Origin: Alphaproteobacteria bacterium
GTDB taxonomy: Bacteria; Pseudomonadota; Alphaproteobacteria; Micavibrionales; Micavibrionaceae
Direction: 5' to 3'
Assembly: GCA_016699735.1 (NCBI GenBank)
Contig: CP065008.1
Location: 558,001-622,000, forward strand
Length of the DNA stretch: 64,000 bases
Under the pieces are notes generated by a model. The model did no database searches. It was not told the DNA's origin and saw only the letters and a list, made by a program, of their open reading frames with translations. The position numbers were made by a program, and so were the translations under genes. Of this stretch, positions 33,818 through 42,125 are shown in pieces. Position 1 is the stretch's first letter. Every line of letters begins with the position of its first letter.

Positions 33818-34455
33818 TAGTTTATAAATATTATTCTTCTCAATACGATTACTCAATAAAAGCAGGTTTTTTTTATCTTAATACGTTTGAGAATATTAGA
33901 AGACATGACAGCTCCCAACTCATCGGAGATCCACAAGAAGCTGTCGCAACTCATAGCGTTAATATAGACATTTTTTCAGATTCTCCAGCCACAACTGCAA
34001 GGCTAAATGCAGCTACTTTGGGCATGATCCAAATTAGTGGTTCCTATGGCACTATTATAAGAAATAGTAATTTTTCATCCATACTTCCTAATGCTTATAT
34101 GTTTTGTGTAACACAAGTAAGAAATGATGATTATTGGCAACGTGTTTGTAATTACAACAGGTGTCTAAGAATAGAAAATTTTATAGATTTCTCTGGACAG
34201 ATATCCATAGCACTCTCAGAACAGCAAATAAGACATGCCTTTTCTATTCGAGAGTGTACTTACAATCAGAGAACAGGCCGAGTCACAAACCAAGAGTTTG
34301 AGGTCGACACACCTTGTTACTTTAAAAAAACGCCTGCTCATTTAGATCAACAAGAGTGTAGGTCTGTTTTTGTCCCTGTGCCAGCCCAGACACAGCATAC
34401 ACTGACTCCCATAAATCTTTATCTAGGTATAAATGGTATTTCTTTTATTTATTAA
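33814..34455 (+). CDS. AT-rich hypothetical protein paired with a membrane protein
   Basis: 213 residues, MIVYKYYSSQYDYSIKAGFF at the start, then FYLNTFENIRRHDSSQLIGD. The opening (a tyrosine-rich strand, then a 'fENIR..DSS..IGDP' type block) is reminiscent of DUF2971-type proteins found in defence and phage regions, but I cannot support that firmly. No membrane segment. Coupled by a 4-bp overlap to the membrane gene upstream; the composition of both suggests a recently acquired two-gene unit. Confidence 0.62.
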   Translation: MIVYKYYSSQYDYSIKAGFFYLNTFENIRRHDSSQLIGDPQEAVATHSVNIDIFSDSPATTARLNAATLGMIQISGSYGTIIRNSNFSSILPNAYMFCVTQVRNDDYWQRVCNYNRCLRIENFIDFSGQISIALSEQQIRHAFSIRECTYNQRTGRVTNQEFEVDTPCYFKKTPAHLDQQECRSVFVPVPAQTQHTLTPINLYLGINGISFIY

Positions 34456-34538
34456 CTATATGTATTGTTAAAGACTTATGCTCGTACAAAATTCAAGGTA
34501 AGTTTATCATTCATATTTTTAAAATCAAACCTTAACCC

Positions 34539-35168
34539 ATGACCTCAACCCAACTCCTCCTCGCGGCGCTGCCGTTTTTCTCCTTCTTCCTCGTCGCCTC
34601 CATCACGCCGGGGCCGAACAATTTCATGCTGGCCGCCTCGGGCATGAATTACGGCACTCGCCGCACCGTGCCGCATATGCTGGGCGTGGCGGTGGGCTTC
34701 TGCTCGCTTATGCTGCTCTGTATGCTGGGTGTCGGCGCGGTGTTCCAGACCTTTCCGGCGCTGCAATTCGCCCTAAAAACCCTCGCCGCCCTCTATCTTC
34801 TCTATCTCGCCTATCAGATGGCGCGGGAGGCGCTCTCCCAACCGTCCGGCGCGGACGGCCCGAACGAAAATCCGGCCCGCAAGCCGATGAGCTTCACACA
34901 GGCCGCGCTCTTTCAATATATCAACCCGAAAGCGTGGGTGATGGGCATAACCTCCACCGCCACCTTCCTGCCCGCCGCCGCGCTGCTCTCGGAAAAAACC
35001 GCCTTGATCGTGCTGGCCGTGCTGTTCATCGGCGTGCCCTGCATTATCATCTGGACCCTGTTCGGAACGGTGATGGCCGTACTTTTTACCTCCGATAAAA
35101 CCCGCAAGCTCGTGAATTTGACGCTCGCCCTCCTGCTGGTCGCCACCATCCCGATGATGGTGCTGTGA
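34539..35168 (+). CDS. LysE/RhtB-family amino-acid exporter
   Basis: A 209-residue inner-membrane protein with about six helices. The family signature FLVASITPGPNNFMLAASG (about residues 18-36) is intact. YLLYLAYQMAREAL follows, and the second half carries FQYINPKAWVMGI, the usual LysE block. Such exporters remove excess amino acids, with the substrate not predictable. It overlaps the next gene by 4 bp. Confidence 0.93.
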   Translation: MTSTQLLLAALPFFSFFLVASITPGPNNFMLAASGMNYGTRRTVPHMLGVAVGFCSLMLLCMLGVGAVFQTFPALQFALKTLAALYLLYLAYQMAREALSQPSGADGPNENPARKPMSFTQAALFQYINPKAWVMGITSTATFLPAAALLSEKTALIVLAVLFIGVPCIIIWTLFGTVMAVLFTSDKTRKLVNLTLALLLVATIPMMVL

Positions 35169-35380
35169 TGCGTTTCTTAATCCTCCCCGCCATGCTTCTC
35201 CTGTGCGCCTGCGTGACAGACGACATCCGCGCCCCGTCCCTCTCCGGCAACCCCTCGAAGATGAGCGCCGATACCCTGTGCTACCGCGCCGCCTACGCAA
35301 AGGAAGACCCGGCCTTGATCGAAGAGGTCAAGGCGCGTAATCTCGACTGCGGGGAGATACTGGACTCCCAGCCCTTCTGA
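35165..35380 (+). CDS. Small lipoprotein, 71 aa
   Basis: Signal peptide with lipobox: MRFLILPAMLLLCAC, with the lipid-attached Cys at residue 15 (LCAC context). The remaining 56 residues contain two more cysteines (SADTLCYRAAY and ARNLDCGEI) likely to pair. It overlaps the LysE gene by 4 bp and is probably co-expressed. Function unknown. Confidence 0.75.
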   Translation: MMRFLILPAMLLLCACVTDDIRAPSLSGNPSKMSADTLCYRAAYAKEDPALIEEVKARNLDCGEILDSQPF

Positions 35381-35399
35381 GTTTAAAGGACCGCGCCGC

Positions 35400-35729
35400 A
35401 TGGATGAGGAATTGCAGATGGAACAGGAAGCCGAAGCCCCCGCCGCCCCGTGGCGCTGGGATCAGGGGCCGCACGCCCCCGCGCTCACCACCTATCACGT
35501 TCTGAACGGCTCCCCCATCCTGCGCGTCACGCACTACGCCGACGATAGCTCATGGGCCTTCCTCTGCGGCAAGACCGACGACATCGCCGACGCGCTGCTC
35601 GTCCCCATGGAACGCGCCGTGAGCCTCGACCCCACGCTGTCCGCAGTGATCGACCTCGAACCCGGATGGACCGCGTTCCGTTCCGCCATCGGCGGCCCAT
35701 GGTCCCGCGAGAAAAACGATTTTGAGTGA
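35400..35729 (+). CDS. Hypothetical protein, 109 aa
   Basis: A small soluble protein with an acidic start (MDEELQMEQEAEAPAAPWRW). The part around DDSSWAFLCGKTDD, VSLDPTLSAVIDLEPGWTAF is typical of an uncharacterised small family I have seen in many bacteria but cannot name. RBS is weak (ccgcgccgc before the ATG). It ends 12 bp from the convergent MFS gene. Confidence 0.65.
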   Translation: MDEELQMEQEAEAPAAPWRWDQGPHAPALTTYHVLNGSPILRVTHYADDSSWAFLCGKTDDIADALLVPMERAVSLDPTLSAVIDLEPGWTAFRSAIGGPWSREKNDFE

Positions 35730-35740
35730 GCGGTAAGCGC

Positions 35741-36976
35741 CTACGTCTCAATCCGCAGCGCCCGGAACTTCGGCGACAGCGCCGCCACCGCCCCCACCAC
35801 CGCGATCGTCCCCAGACCGCCCAGAATGATCGACGGCACCAGCCCGAACAGTGTGGCCGCCGCGCCGCTCTCGAACGCACCGATCTCGTTGGAGGAAATG
35901 ATGAACATTGAATTCACCGCCGAGACCCGCCCGCGCATATGTTCGGGCGTCAGAAGCTGCATCAGCGTCCCCCGGATCACCATGGAGACGCTATCGAACG
36001 CTCCCGACAGCGCCAGGAAAAAAACCGCCGCCAGAACGCTGGTCGAAAGCCCGAACCCGACCATCGACACGCCGAACCCGCCCACAACGATCAGCAGCCG
36101 CCGTGCCGTAACGATCTTAAGCGGCCGTCCCGCGAAATAAAGCGCGGTCAAAATCGCCCCCATGGCGGGAGCCGAGCGCAGGAACCCCAGTCCGACGGGA
36201 CCGGTATCCAGAACCTGATCGGCGAACGCTGGCAAAATCGCCACCGCCCCGCCGAACAAAACCGCCAGCATATCCAAAGACATGATGGAGAGCAGCGTGC
36301 GGTTCTCCAGCAAAAACGCCCAGCCTTCGCGGATGCTCTGCATGACCGGGGGGCGGTCGGATTTGTCCTTCGCCGGAACATCGGCCTGTAAAAGCGTGAC
36401 CATCACCACCGCCAGCCCCATCATCAAAACCGGAAACATCCACGCCCCCGACGCCCCCGCGACGGCATAAATAAGCCCCGCCAGCGTCGGTCCGCCGATC
36501 GCCGCAACCTGAAACGCCGCCGTCTGCCACGAGGAGGCGGAGGAAATACCCTCGCGGCTGACGATCTGTGGGAGCAGGGCGAAGGCGCACGGCATGATAA
36601 AGCTCCGCGCCAGCCCGGAGATAAAAATCCCGCTATAGATCACAACCAGAAGCGCCGTTTTTTCCATCGGAATAAAACCGCCCGCCGTCGCCAGCAGCAT
36701 CAGCGTATTCAAAAACAGCCCGGCCAGACACAGCCGATAAATGCGGCGCGGCGAACTGACATCCACGATATGCCCGGCATAAAACGCGCAAGCGATAGCG
36801 GGCACGGCCTCGGCCAGCCCGGTCAGGCCCAGCATCCACGCGCTGCCCGTCAGGGAATAAACCTGCCAGCCGACGATGATCGCCTGCGCCTGCATCGCCG
36901 TCACCGCGCACATCCGCGTCAGCACCAGCAGACGGAAATCCCGGTTTTTCAGGAGAGAGAAATCGTAACCCTTCAC
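35741..36976 (-). CDS. MFS transporter (EntS-like)
   Basis: The 411-residue protein has about 12 hydrophobic segments. The N-terminal block FSLLKNRDFRLLVLTRM and the YAGHIVDVSSPRRIYRLC cytoplasmic loop (D-x3-R-R type) place it with the EntS-like/MFS_3 exporters that remove siderophores, drugs or other small molecules. The substrate is unknown; no siderophore genes are near. The start ATG has no strong ribosome-binding site. Confidence 0.9.
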   Translation of the reverse strand: MKGYDFSLLKNRDFRLLVLTRMCAVTAMQAQAIIVGWQVYSLTGSAWMLGLTGLAEAVPAIACAFYAGHIVDVSSPRRIYRLCLAGLFLNTLMLLATAGGFIPMEKTALLVVIYSGIFISGLARSFIMPCAFALLPQIVSREGISSASSWQTAAFQVAAIGGPTLAGLIYAVAGASGAWMFPVLMMGLAVVMVTLLQADVPAKDKSDRPPVMQSIREGWAFLLENRTLLSIMSLDMLAVLFGGAVAILPAFADQVLDTGPVGLGFLRSAPAMGAILTALYFAGRPLKIVTARRLLIVVGGFGVSMVGFGLSTSVLAAVFFLALSGAFDSVSMVIRGTLMQLLTPEHMRGRVSAVNSMFIISSNEIGAFESGAAATLFGLVPSIILGGLGTIAVVGAVAALSPKFRALRIET

Positions 36977-37108
36977 GCGCTCACCCCGCTTGCGTAAACC
37001 TCTACTTCTAGACCGAAGCGGCCCAAATGTATACGCACCATTTTTGCGTGAAAGCCGCGCCGCTTCGTGCTATGAATCCGCAGGTTCCAGGAAAATGAGG
37101 GAAAAACC

Positions 37109-37594
37109 ATGACCATCAAGATCGGCGATAAAATTCCGTCCATTAATCTCAAGCGCCTCGGTGAGGGCGGCATGGAAGACCTCAATATCGCGGATTACAT
37201 CGCGAACAAAAAGGTGGTTATTTTCGCGGTCCCCGGTGCCTTCACGCCCGCCTGTTCGCAAAAACACCTCCCCGGCTATATCGAAAAGGCCAAAGACATC
37301 AAGGCCAAGGGCGTGGAGGAGATCATCTGCATCGCCGTCAACGACCCCTTCGTGATGAAACACTGGGGCGAAGCCAATGGCGCGAAGGACAAGGTCACCA
37401 TGATCCCCGACGGCAACGGCGAATTCACCAAGGCTATCGGCCTCGATTTCGACGGCTCCGGCTATGGCCTCTCCACCCGCTCGAAGCGTTATTCGATGGT
37501 CGTCGAAAACGGCAAGGTGACGAAGCTCAACGTCGAAGCCAAACCCGGCGACGTCGAACTCTCCGGCGCCCAGGCGTGTGTGGTGAGTTTGTAA
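37109..37594 (+). CDS. Peroxiredoxin (Prx5/AhpE-type)
   Basis: A 161-residue thiol peroxidase that reduces hydrogen peroxide and organic peroxides. The active-site segment VPGAFTPACSQKHLPGY (C about 50) has the PxxxTxxC peroxidatic motif of the Prx5 group, and ICIAVNDPFVMKHWGE is the typical following block. The C-terminal SGAQACVVSL carries a second Cys near position 158 that may resolve the disulfide. Strong aggaaaatgagggaaa lies upstream of the ATG. Confidence 0.95.
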   Translation: MTIKIGDKIPSINLKRLGEGGMEDLNIADYIANKKVVIFAVPGAFTPACSQKHLPGYIEKAKDIKAKGVEEIICIAVNDPFVMKHWGEANGAKDKVTMIPDGNGEFTKAIGLDFDGSGYGLSTRSKRYSMVVENGKVTKLNVEAKPGDVELSGAQACVVSL

Positions 37595-37603
37595 AACTCA
37601 TTT

Positions 37604-37630
37604 GTCATCCCCGCGCAGGCGGGGATCCAG
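37604..37630. repeat. REP-like palindrome used as coding end of the minus-strand gene
   Basis: GTCATCCCCGCG CAG GCGGGGATCCAG, the same family as at 669 and 960. On the minus strand it encodes the last residues GSPPARG and the stop of the gene at 37605. Confidence 0.75.
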
Positions 37631-38363
37631 ACCCTTTCTGATCGAACTTCCGGCGCAACGCATAAACCGCAAGCGCCAGAATTTCACCGATCCATATAGT
37701 TGGAACGATAAGGAAAAGAAGGGCTGTCAGTCTGACTTGATAAAGTCCAATCACCTGAATTAGAAAAAGCCAGGAGCACACCCAGACAAAAATCTGCCAT
37801 TTAACCGGATGCTTTTCTGTTTTCTCACGATAAAGATACTTGACCTTAAAATCTTTGACCGAAAGATAGAGTGTAATAACAGCGATAAAAAAAATAACAG
37901 CGTCTACACAAAACCAAAACCAAGAAAAAATTGAAGACATAAATTTCTTGGAAAGCCAATATTGACGGGCCTCTTCAAGAGTTTTGAAATCAGTTTTTTG
38001 AGGGGTGTTGACCGTATCAAAAAAATCTGTAGCGCCGTTTCTCTCATAATGATCTCCCCGCTCGAAAATACCTTTTTCCTTTGGTTTACGGCTTGAAAAG
38101 TCCAGAACACTCGGAGCAAAGTCCCAATCATCTACAGCTTCGGTATCATAAAGCTTTTTCAGCCCTTCTGGCGTAGCCTCTTCAAAGCGGTAAGGATTTT
38201 CGCAGATGCCATCGGTAATAAGAACGATAAAACCCTTTGAGCAGGTGACTTCATCGCATTCCATCAACACGCGAAAAGAAGGGGCGCATGACATTGCAAG
38301 CGCTAGCGTGGCAGTGAAAACCACGCTAATCAGAAACCAAAAGAAAATAAAAACAAACCTCAT
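37605..38363 (-). CDS. Membrane protein paralogous to 42100-42870
   Basis: The roughly 252-residue protein (start chosen at the ATG at 38363, since the longer TTG start adds 12 poor residues) has an N-terminal hydrophobic segment and three to four more helices in the second half. A Cys pair follows the signal (FRVLMECDEVTCSKGFIVL). A nearly parallel architecture and the shared ending RRKFDQKGSGSPPARG / RRRYNQQKSGSPPARG make it a paralogue of the gene at 42100. The final seven codons and stop lie inside a REP-like palindrome. Body AT-rich. Function unknown. Confidence 0.7.
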   Translation of the reverse strand: MRFVFIFFWFLISVVFTATLALAMSCAPSFRVLMECDEVTCSKGFIVLITDGICENPYRFEEATPEGLKKLYDTEAVDDWDFAPSVLDFSSRKPKEKGIFERGDHYERNGATDFFDTVNTPQKTDFKTLEEARQYWLSKKFMSSIFSWFWFCVDAVIFFIAVITLYLSVKDFKVKYLYREKTEKHPVKWQIFVWVCSWLFLIQVIGLYQVRLTALLFLIVPTIWIGEILALAVYALRRKFDQKGSGSPPARG

Positions 38364-38408
38364 ACTATCAACATAACAGACGGCCTGAAATCGACTCAAT
38401 TCAAACCC

Positions 38409-38903
38409 TCAATACCTATTGATCCATAAACAATCCCCGCCCGCCGTCAGCATCTGCCCAGGCACGCAGGGGAAAGACCCGCCCGTCCGTGTCTGTAAAC
38501 TCAACGCGGACGCCAGCAGAATCATGCTCAGCGCCCCGGCGGTAAACACCAGAAGATGCACGCGGTATTCCTGCAGGGCGTCGTAAACAAACACGAGCGC
38601 ATTAAAAATTCGGTCCCCCGCCAGAACAAGAATGGCCACGACATAAAACCCGTGAGTAACAAACAGGTCTTGAGTGGCTCGAAAGAAGGGCCAGACAAGG
38701 CCGCTCCAAAGACCATGCGCCAGAAACCCGAACGGATCGGGCGAACTGTAAGACGCCACACGGTACCCCGTAACCAGAAAATACATACTGAGCATCCCGC
38801 ACAAAAACACCCCGCACGCGACCGCCGAGATCAACGCGACCTGCGAGGCGGCAATTTTAGGGATTTTCTCCTCGGCGGCGGTCTCCTCCATGTCCATCAT
38901 CAT
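38409..38903 (-). CDS. Hypothetical membrane protein, 164 aa
   Basis: Three hydrophobic stretches are visible (about 21-45, 80-105 and 126-150), with an acidic N-terminus MMMDMEETAAEEK. It is unrecognised. It is on the same strand as, and 45 bp upstream of, the paralogue at 37605, so the two may be co-transcribed. Confidence 0.62.
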   Translation of the reverse strand: MMMDMEETAAEEKIPKIAASQVALISAVACGVFLCGMLSMYFLVTGYRVASYSSPDPFGFLAHGLWSGLVWPFFRATQDLFVTHGFYVVAILVLAGDRIFNALVFVYDALQEYRVHLLVFTAGALSMILLASALSLQTRTGGSFPCVPGQMLTAGGDCLWINRY

Positions 38904-39045
38904 GCTCTCCCTGCGTAAAAAGACGGTTCTTCATTAAGGCATTTTAGTGCCGGAAAACGGTCAAAACTCCGTGAAAATTCTGCAAAATCCTTGTAAAAAA
39001 GCACTCTGGAAAATCCCCGCAAAACCGTGTAAGAGATAGGGCAAG

Positions 39046-39444
39046 ATGAAAGCAATTCCGGCAAAAGCCCTGCACCTTTTTTTCATCCTGACCTTCGTGC
39101 TGGCCGGGATATCCCCCGCCTGTAAATTCATCTCCGGCGAAAAATCCTTCATGGAGGTCTGCTTCTCCGATGGCAGCCTGAAGCGTGTCGAGGTTCCGGC
39201 GGAATACAACGCCCTTCTCGCCAAGGCCGGACAGACGCAGCAAAAGCAGCAGGACGGCCACCACAAAAACGCAGATTGCGCCTTCTGCTTCGCGCAATCC
39301 TCGCTCTCGAAAAACACCGCCTCTTCGTCCGTCATCCTGATGAATCCGCCGGGGGAAACTCTCGCGCTCGGCGCAGGCACCTTTGTTCTCCGGGGAACGC
39401 AACCTTCCCCCTTCCAGTCCCGCGGCCCGCCCGCATTGTCCTGA
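39046..39444 (+). CDS. Exported DUF2946-like protein
   Basis: 132 residues with an N-terminal signal or anchor (MKAIPAKALHLFFILTFVLA), then KSFMEVCFSDGSLKRV and a HHKNADCAFC motif. The NADCAFC end and overall layout fit DUF2946, a family of small proteins often near copper-handling genes. Ligation of copper or heme by the Cys/His pairs is plausible but unproven. It opens a run of three genes ending in an SCO-like protein. Confidence 0.65.
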   Translation: MKAIPAKALHLFFILTFVLAGISPACKFISGEKSFMEVCFSDGSLKRVEVPAEYNALLAKAGQTQQKQQDGHHKNADCAFCFAQSSLSKNTASSSVILMNPPGETLALGAGTFVLRGTQPSPFQSRGPPALS

Positions 39445-39526
39445 TATCCGATCAAACGTAATCGTGCTGCACGGACCTGAAAAAATCCGCGCAGCTCAGG
39501 ACAATATTCAATACGGGACAAATAAA

Positions 39527-40048
39527 ATGGCAGACGCCGCAGATATAGCTGACTTAGGGCACCCAAAACCAACATTAAGTCAGGCATTCAACAAGCTCAA
39601 CCACTTTCGCCACACGATCATGGATTTCAGTATGCTCTTCGTGGCTATCGGTGCGGTGGTCGCGGGGGCGGGGCCGCTGGTCGGCATCCTCGATCCGATC
39701 ACGCCCTTCATCAAGATGCATTTTCAGGGCTGGCTGATGGCCCCGGATGTGCTCTCAAATTTCGTCCCGGACGCCATGAGCAACCTCAGCAACGGCACAT
39801 GGCTCTCGGGCATCGACGCCGCGCCGATGCATGAAATGCACGGCATGGTCTCCTCGGCGGGGGCGGCGGACACGCTCGGCCACGCCGCGCATATGGGCAT
39901 GGAGGCGCAAGGCGCGCAGTTCGCCGACTGGGTCAACGGAATGTCGCCCGAACAGCTCTCGGAAATCAGCGCCGAGGCGAAGGATGTTTATGGGATGTCC
40001 CTCAGCGAGTACCACCGCTCCAACTTCCTCAACCACGCCGGACCGTAA
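39527..40048 (+). CDS. Hypothetical His/Met-rich membrane-associated protein, 173 aa
   Basis: I place the start at the ATG at 39527 (MADAADIADLGHPKP); upstream codons look non-coding. A hydrophobic segment spans about 36-58. The later part is rich in Met and His (MHEMHGMVSS, HAAHMGMEAQG), which could bind copper. It lies 12 bp before the SCO-like gene, so a shared role in copper handling is a reasonable inference, no more. Confidence 0.6.
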   Translation: MADAADIADLGHPKPTLSQAFNKLNHFRHTIMDFSMLFVAIGAVVAGAGPLVGILDPITPFIKMHFQGWLMAPDVLSNFVPDAMSNLSNGTWLSGIDAAPMHEMHGMVSSAGAADTLGHAAHMGMEAQGAQFADWVNGMSPEQLSEISAEAKDVYGMSLSEYHRSNFLNHAGP

Positions 40049-40060
40049 GGAGCATAAATC

Positions 40061-40753
40061 ATGAAAAGACAGGATCTCTTCGCCCTCAGCCTCGCCGCCG
40101 CCATGAGCTTCCCGGCGTCAGAGGACGCCAGCGCGCAAAGCGGATGGAAAATCTGGGAGGAAAAGCCGCCCGTCGTAAATTCTCTGGTTCTGCCGGGCAG
40201 CGAAAAGGTCGGCGGCTCCCTCAGCGCGTTGACCCGTAACGGCCAGCCGGTAGGCAATGCCCTCAACGGAAAATATCTGCTGGTCTATTTCGGCACCCCT
40301 TACCGCCTGCCCAACTGCTCCGCCGACCTTGGTGTGATCACGGAGGGGATCAAAATGCTCGAACAGCGTTACGGGCGGGAGGTCGCCTCCCGCGTGACCC
40401 CGGTCTTCATCTATCCCCCGCACGACTCGGCCAGACAGCCGCCAGCAAGCAACCTGAGCGGTTACATCAACGCGCCGGGTTCGCGTTATGTGGGCCTGAC
40501 CGGAACGCACGCGCAGGTGATGGAGGTCGCCCGCCAGTACCGCGCCCGTTATATGGACGGTGACGGGGCGCAGGGCGGCACGTTCGGCAACCACACGCGT
40601 TTTACCTATCTGATGGCGCCGGACGGCAAAAATCTGGCGATTTTCCCCGGCGACACGCCCTATATCTTCATCGCCGACCAACTGGCGCTGAACCTGACCC
40701 GCGACGGCATCATCCGCCCGCAGGCGGGAGTCACGCCGGGAGCGGACCGTTAA
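40061..40753 (+). CDS. SCO-like protein with degenerate copper site
   Basis: The 230-residue protein has a signal peptide (MKRQDLFALSLAAAMSFPAS) and an SCO/thioredoxin-like fold: LLVYFGTPYRLPNCSADLGV stands in place of the CxxxC, with one Cys left, and NHTRFTYLMAPDGKNLAIFP mirrors the DHSAFTYLM block of true SCO proteins, including its His. It has thus lost one of the copper-binding Cys, while the His is retained. It lies immediately downstream of 39527. Its final 25 bp, with the following REP-like sequence, are copied at 42068-42110. Confidence 0.78.
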   Translation: MKRQDLFALSLAAAMSFPASEDASAQSGWKIWEEKPPVVNSLVLPGSEKVGGSLSALTRNGQPVGNALNGKYLLVYFGTPYRLPNCSADLGVITEGIKMLEQRYGREVASRVTPVFIYPPHDSARQPPASNLSGYINAPGSRYVGLTGTHAQVMEVARQYRARYMDGDGAQGGTFGNHTRFTYLMAPDGKNLAIFPGDTPYIFIADQLALNLTRDGIIRPQAGVTPGADR

Positions 40754-41081
40754 ACCCTGTTGTCATCCCCGCGAACAAGAAATTAGATCAAAAAAATAGG
40801 AGCTTTCACGTAGTAAGCCACAGATGAAGTTCAATTTTAACAAGATATTATTTGCTTTTCTTGTATTGGCTGCAATAGACTGCCCATAACCTGCCTTGTT
40901 AGAACTAATTATGGAGAAGATGATGAAAAGAAATATTCTCAGTATCGGTTCAAAACATAAAGTTTTGTCTCGTTGCCCGTTTTTTGTAGCCCTTTAGAGA
41001 CACTTTTTCCTCAGCACAAAGACGAAAGATATGGAAGACATACGCAAGTATGTCTAAAAACTTTTTCATAAGGAGATAAAA
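40754..41081. other. Intergenic region upstream of the DapB-like gene
   Basis: Starts with TAAACCCTGTTGTCATCCCCGCG (copied at 42088-42110), a half palindrome of the REP-like family, then turns abruptly AT-rich at about 40774. No convincing gene; a 28-codon frame at 40911 has no support. An AAGGAG at about 41070 serves the following gene. Confidence 0.6.
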
Positions 41082-41882
41082 ATGGATATCGGCTTGATGG
41101 GCTTCGGAAAAACAGGACGCGCTGTTGCCTCTATTCTGCTGGAAAGCAAGGAAACAACCCTGCAATGGGTAATAAGAAATTCAAAAAATCTTGAACACAG
41201 ATCTGTCCCGGAGTTTCTCGGCGTAGAATCTTGCGAACCAGGCTTTATTTATTCAAGAGACGAGTTTTCTGCCGAAGAACTGATTGATAATAATCCAGTA
41301 GAAGCAATTATTGATTTTTCCTCCGAATCCGGAATTGAATATTACGGAGAAGAGGCAAGAAAGCGCAGAATTGCAATCATTACAGCGATCTCATCCTACA
41401 ACCCTGAAAAAATGGAGTATCTAAAAGAGATATCCAAAGATACGCAGGTGGTTTGCTCACCAAACATTACAATAGGCATAAATTTTTTGATTATCGCGGC
41501 CAAGATTCTTAAAAACATCGCACCCTACACAGATATAGAAATTATAGAGGAACACTTCAAAGACAAGCCGGAAATTTCGGGCACGGCGAAACGAATTGCC
41601 GATAGCCTTGAGTTACCGGAAGATTCCATAAAAACGGTCAGGGCAGGCGGGATTATCGGCGTCCATGAAATTCTTTTCGGATTCCCGCATCAGACAGTCC
41701 GCCTGAAACATGAATCAATTTCGAGGGAGGCTTTCGGGAATGGCATTCTGTTCATTGCCAGACACATTCGGGATAAAAAAAATGGTTTCTACACGATGGA
41801 GGATTTGCTCTTGCCCTATTTCAAGATCAACACGCCGGCAGAAGAACTATCGAGCAAGCCGTGGTGGAAAGTCTGGAATTAA
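41082..41882 (+). CDS. dapB: 4-hydroxy-tetrahydrodipicolinate reductase (DapB-like), atypical
   Basis: DapB reduces hydroxy-tetrahydrodipicolinate in lysine and DAP synthesis using NAD(P)H. The 266-residue product shows the nucleotide-binding start MDIGLMGFGKTGRAVASILL (a GxGxxG variant), AIIDFSS, and EEHFKDKPEISGTAKRIADS in place of the usual E-HHxxKxDaPSGTA block. Key Lys and Ser-Gly-Thr are kept, but one His is changed to Phe. The C-terminal domain ends with an unusual PWWKVW tail. AAGGAG lies 7 nt upstream. The gene is AT-rich and lies in the segment that replaces one copy of a duplicated region, so it is probably acquired and may not be the organism's only dapB. Confidence 0.8.
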   Translation: MDIGLMGFGKTGRAVASILLESKETTLQWVIRNSKNLEHRSVPEFLGVESCEPGFIYSRDEFSAEELIDNNPVEAIIDFSSESGIEYYGEEARKRRIAIITAISSYNPEKMEYLKEISKDTQVVCSPNITIGINFLIIAAKILKNIAPYTDIEIIEEHFKDKPEISGTAKRIADSLELPEDSIKTVRAGGIIGVHEILFGFPHQTVRLKHESISREAFGNGILFIARHIRDKKNGFYTMEDLLLPYFKINTPAEELSSKPWWKVWN

Positions 41883-41947
41883 GAGTATAGAAAAAAAATC
41901 CAGCTCACGACTTACACAAAAAGCAAAACCCTAAAAATATATTACCC

Positions 41948-42064
41948 TACAAAACCTCCAGCATCTCAGCCACCAGCGGGTGCCGCACGATATCCCCGTG
42001 TGAAAGCGTGCACACGGCCACGTTCGAAAGCGCCTCCAGCCGCCGGGAAATCTCCCGCAGGCCG
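41948..42064 (-). pseudogene. Duplicated 3' end of phoH (38 codons)
   Basis: This minus-strand stretch encodes LREISRRLEALSNVAVCTLS through VAEMLEVL and a stop, differing from the end of the intact phoH (42916-43036) by about three bases in the first 100 and using TAG instead of TGA. There is no upstream coding part, so it is a remnant. It abuts a copied 3' end of the SCO-like gene at about 42068. Confidence 0.85.
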
Positions 42065-42067
42065 GAA

Positions 42068-42125
42068 ACACGCCGGGGGCGGAGCGTTAAACCCTGTTGT
42101 CATCCCCGCGCAGGGGGGGAGCCAG
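42068..42125. repeat. Copy of the SCO-like gene's 3' end plus REP-like palindrome
   Basis: ACGCCGGGGGCGGAGCGTTA and the following AACCCTGTTGTCATCCCCGCG match 40731-40773 at about 40 of 43 positions, including the TAA stop of the SCO-like gene. The palindrome CCCCGCGCAGGGGGG then continues into the end of the gene at 42100. It is the junction partner of the phoH remnant. Confidence 0.8.

Noticed and set aside
40911..40997. A 28-codon ORF upstream of the DapB-like gene.
   Set aside because: No ribosome-binding site or composition support; likely chance in AT-rich DNA.
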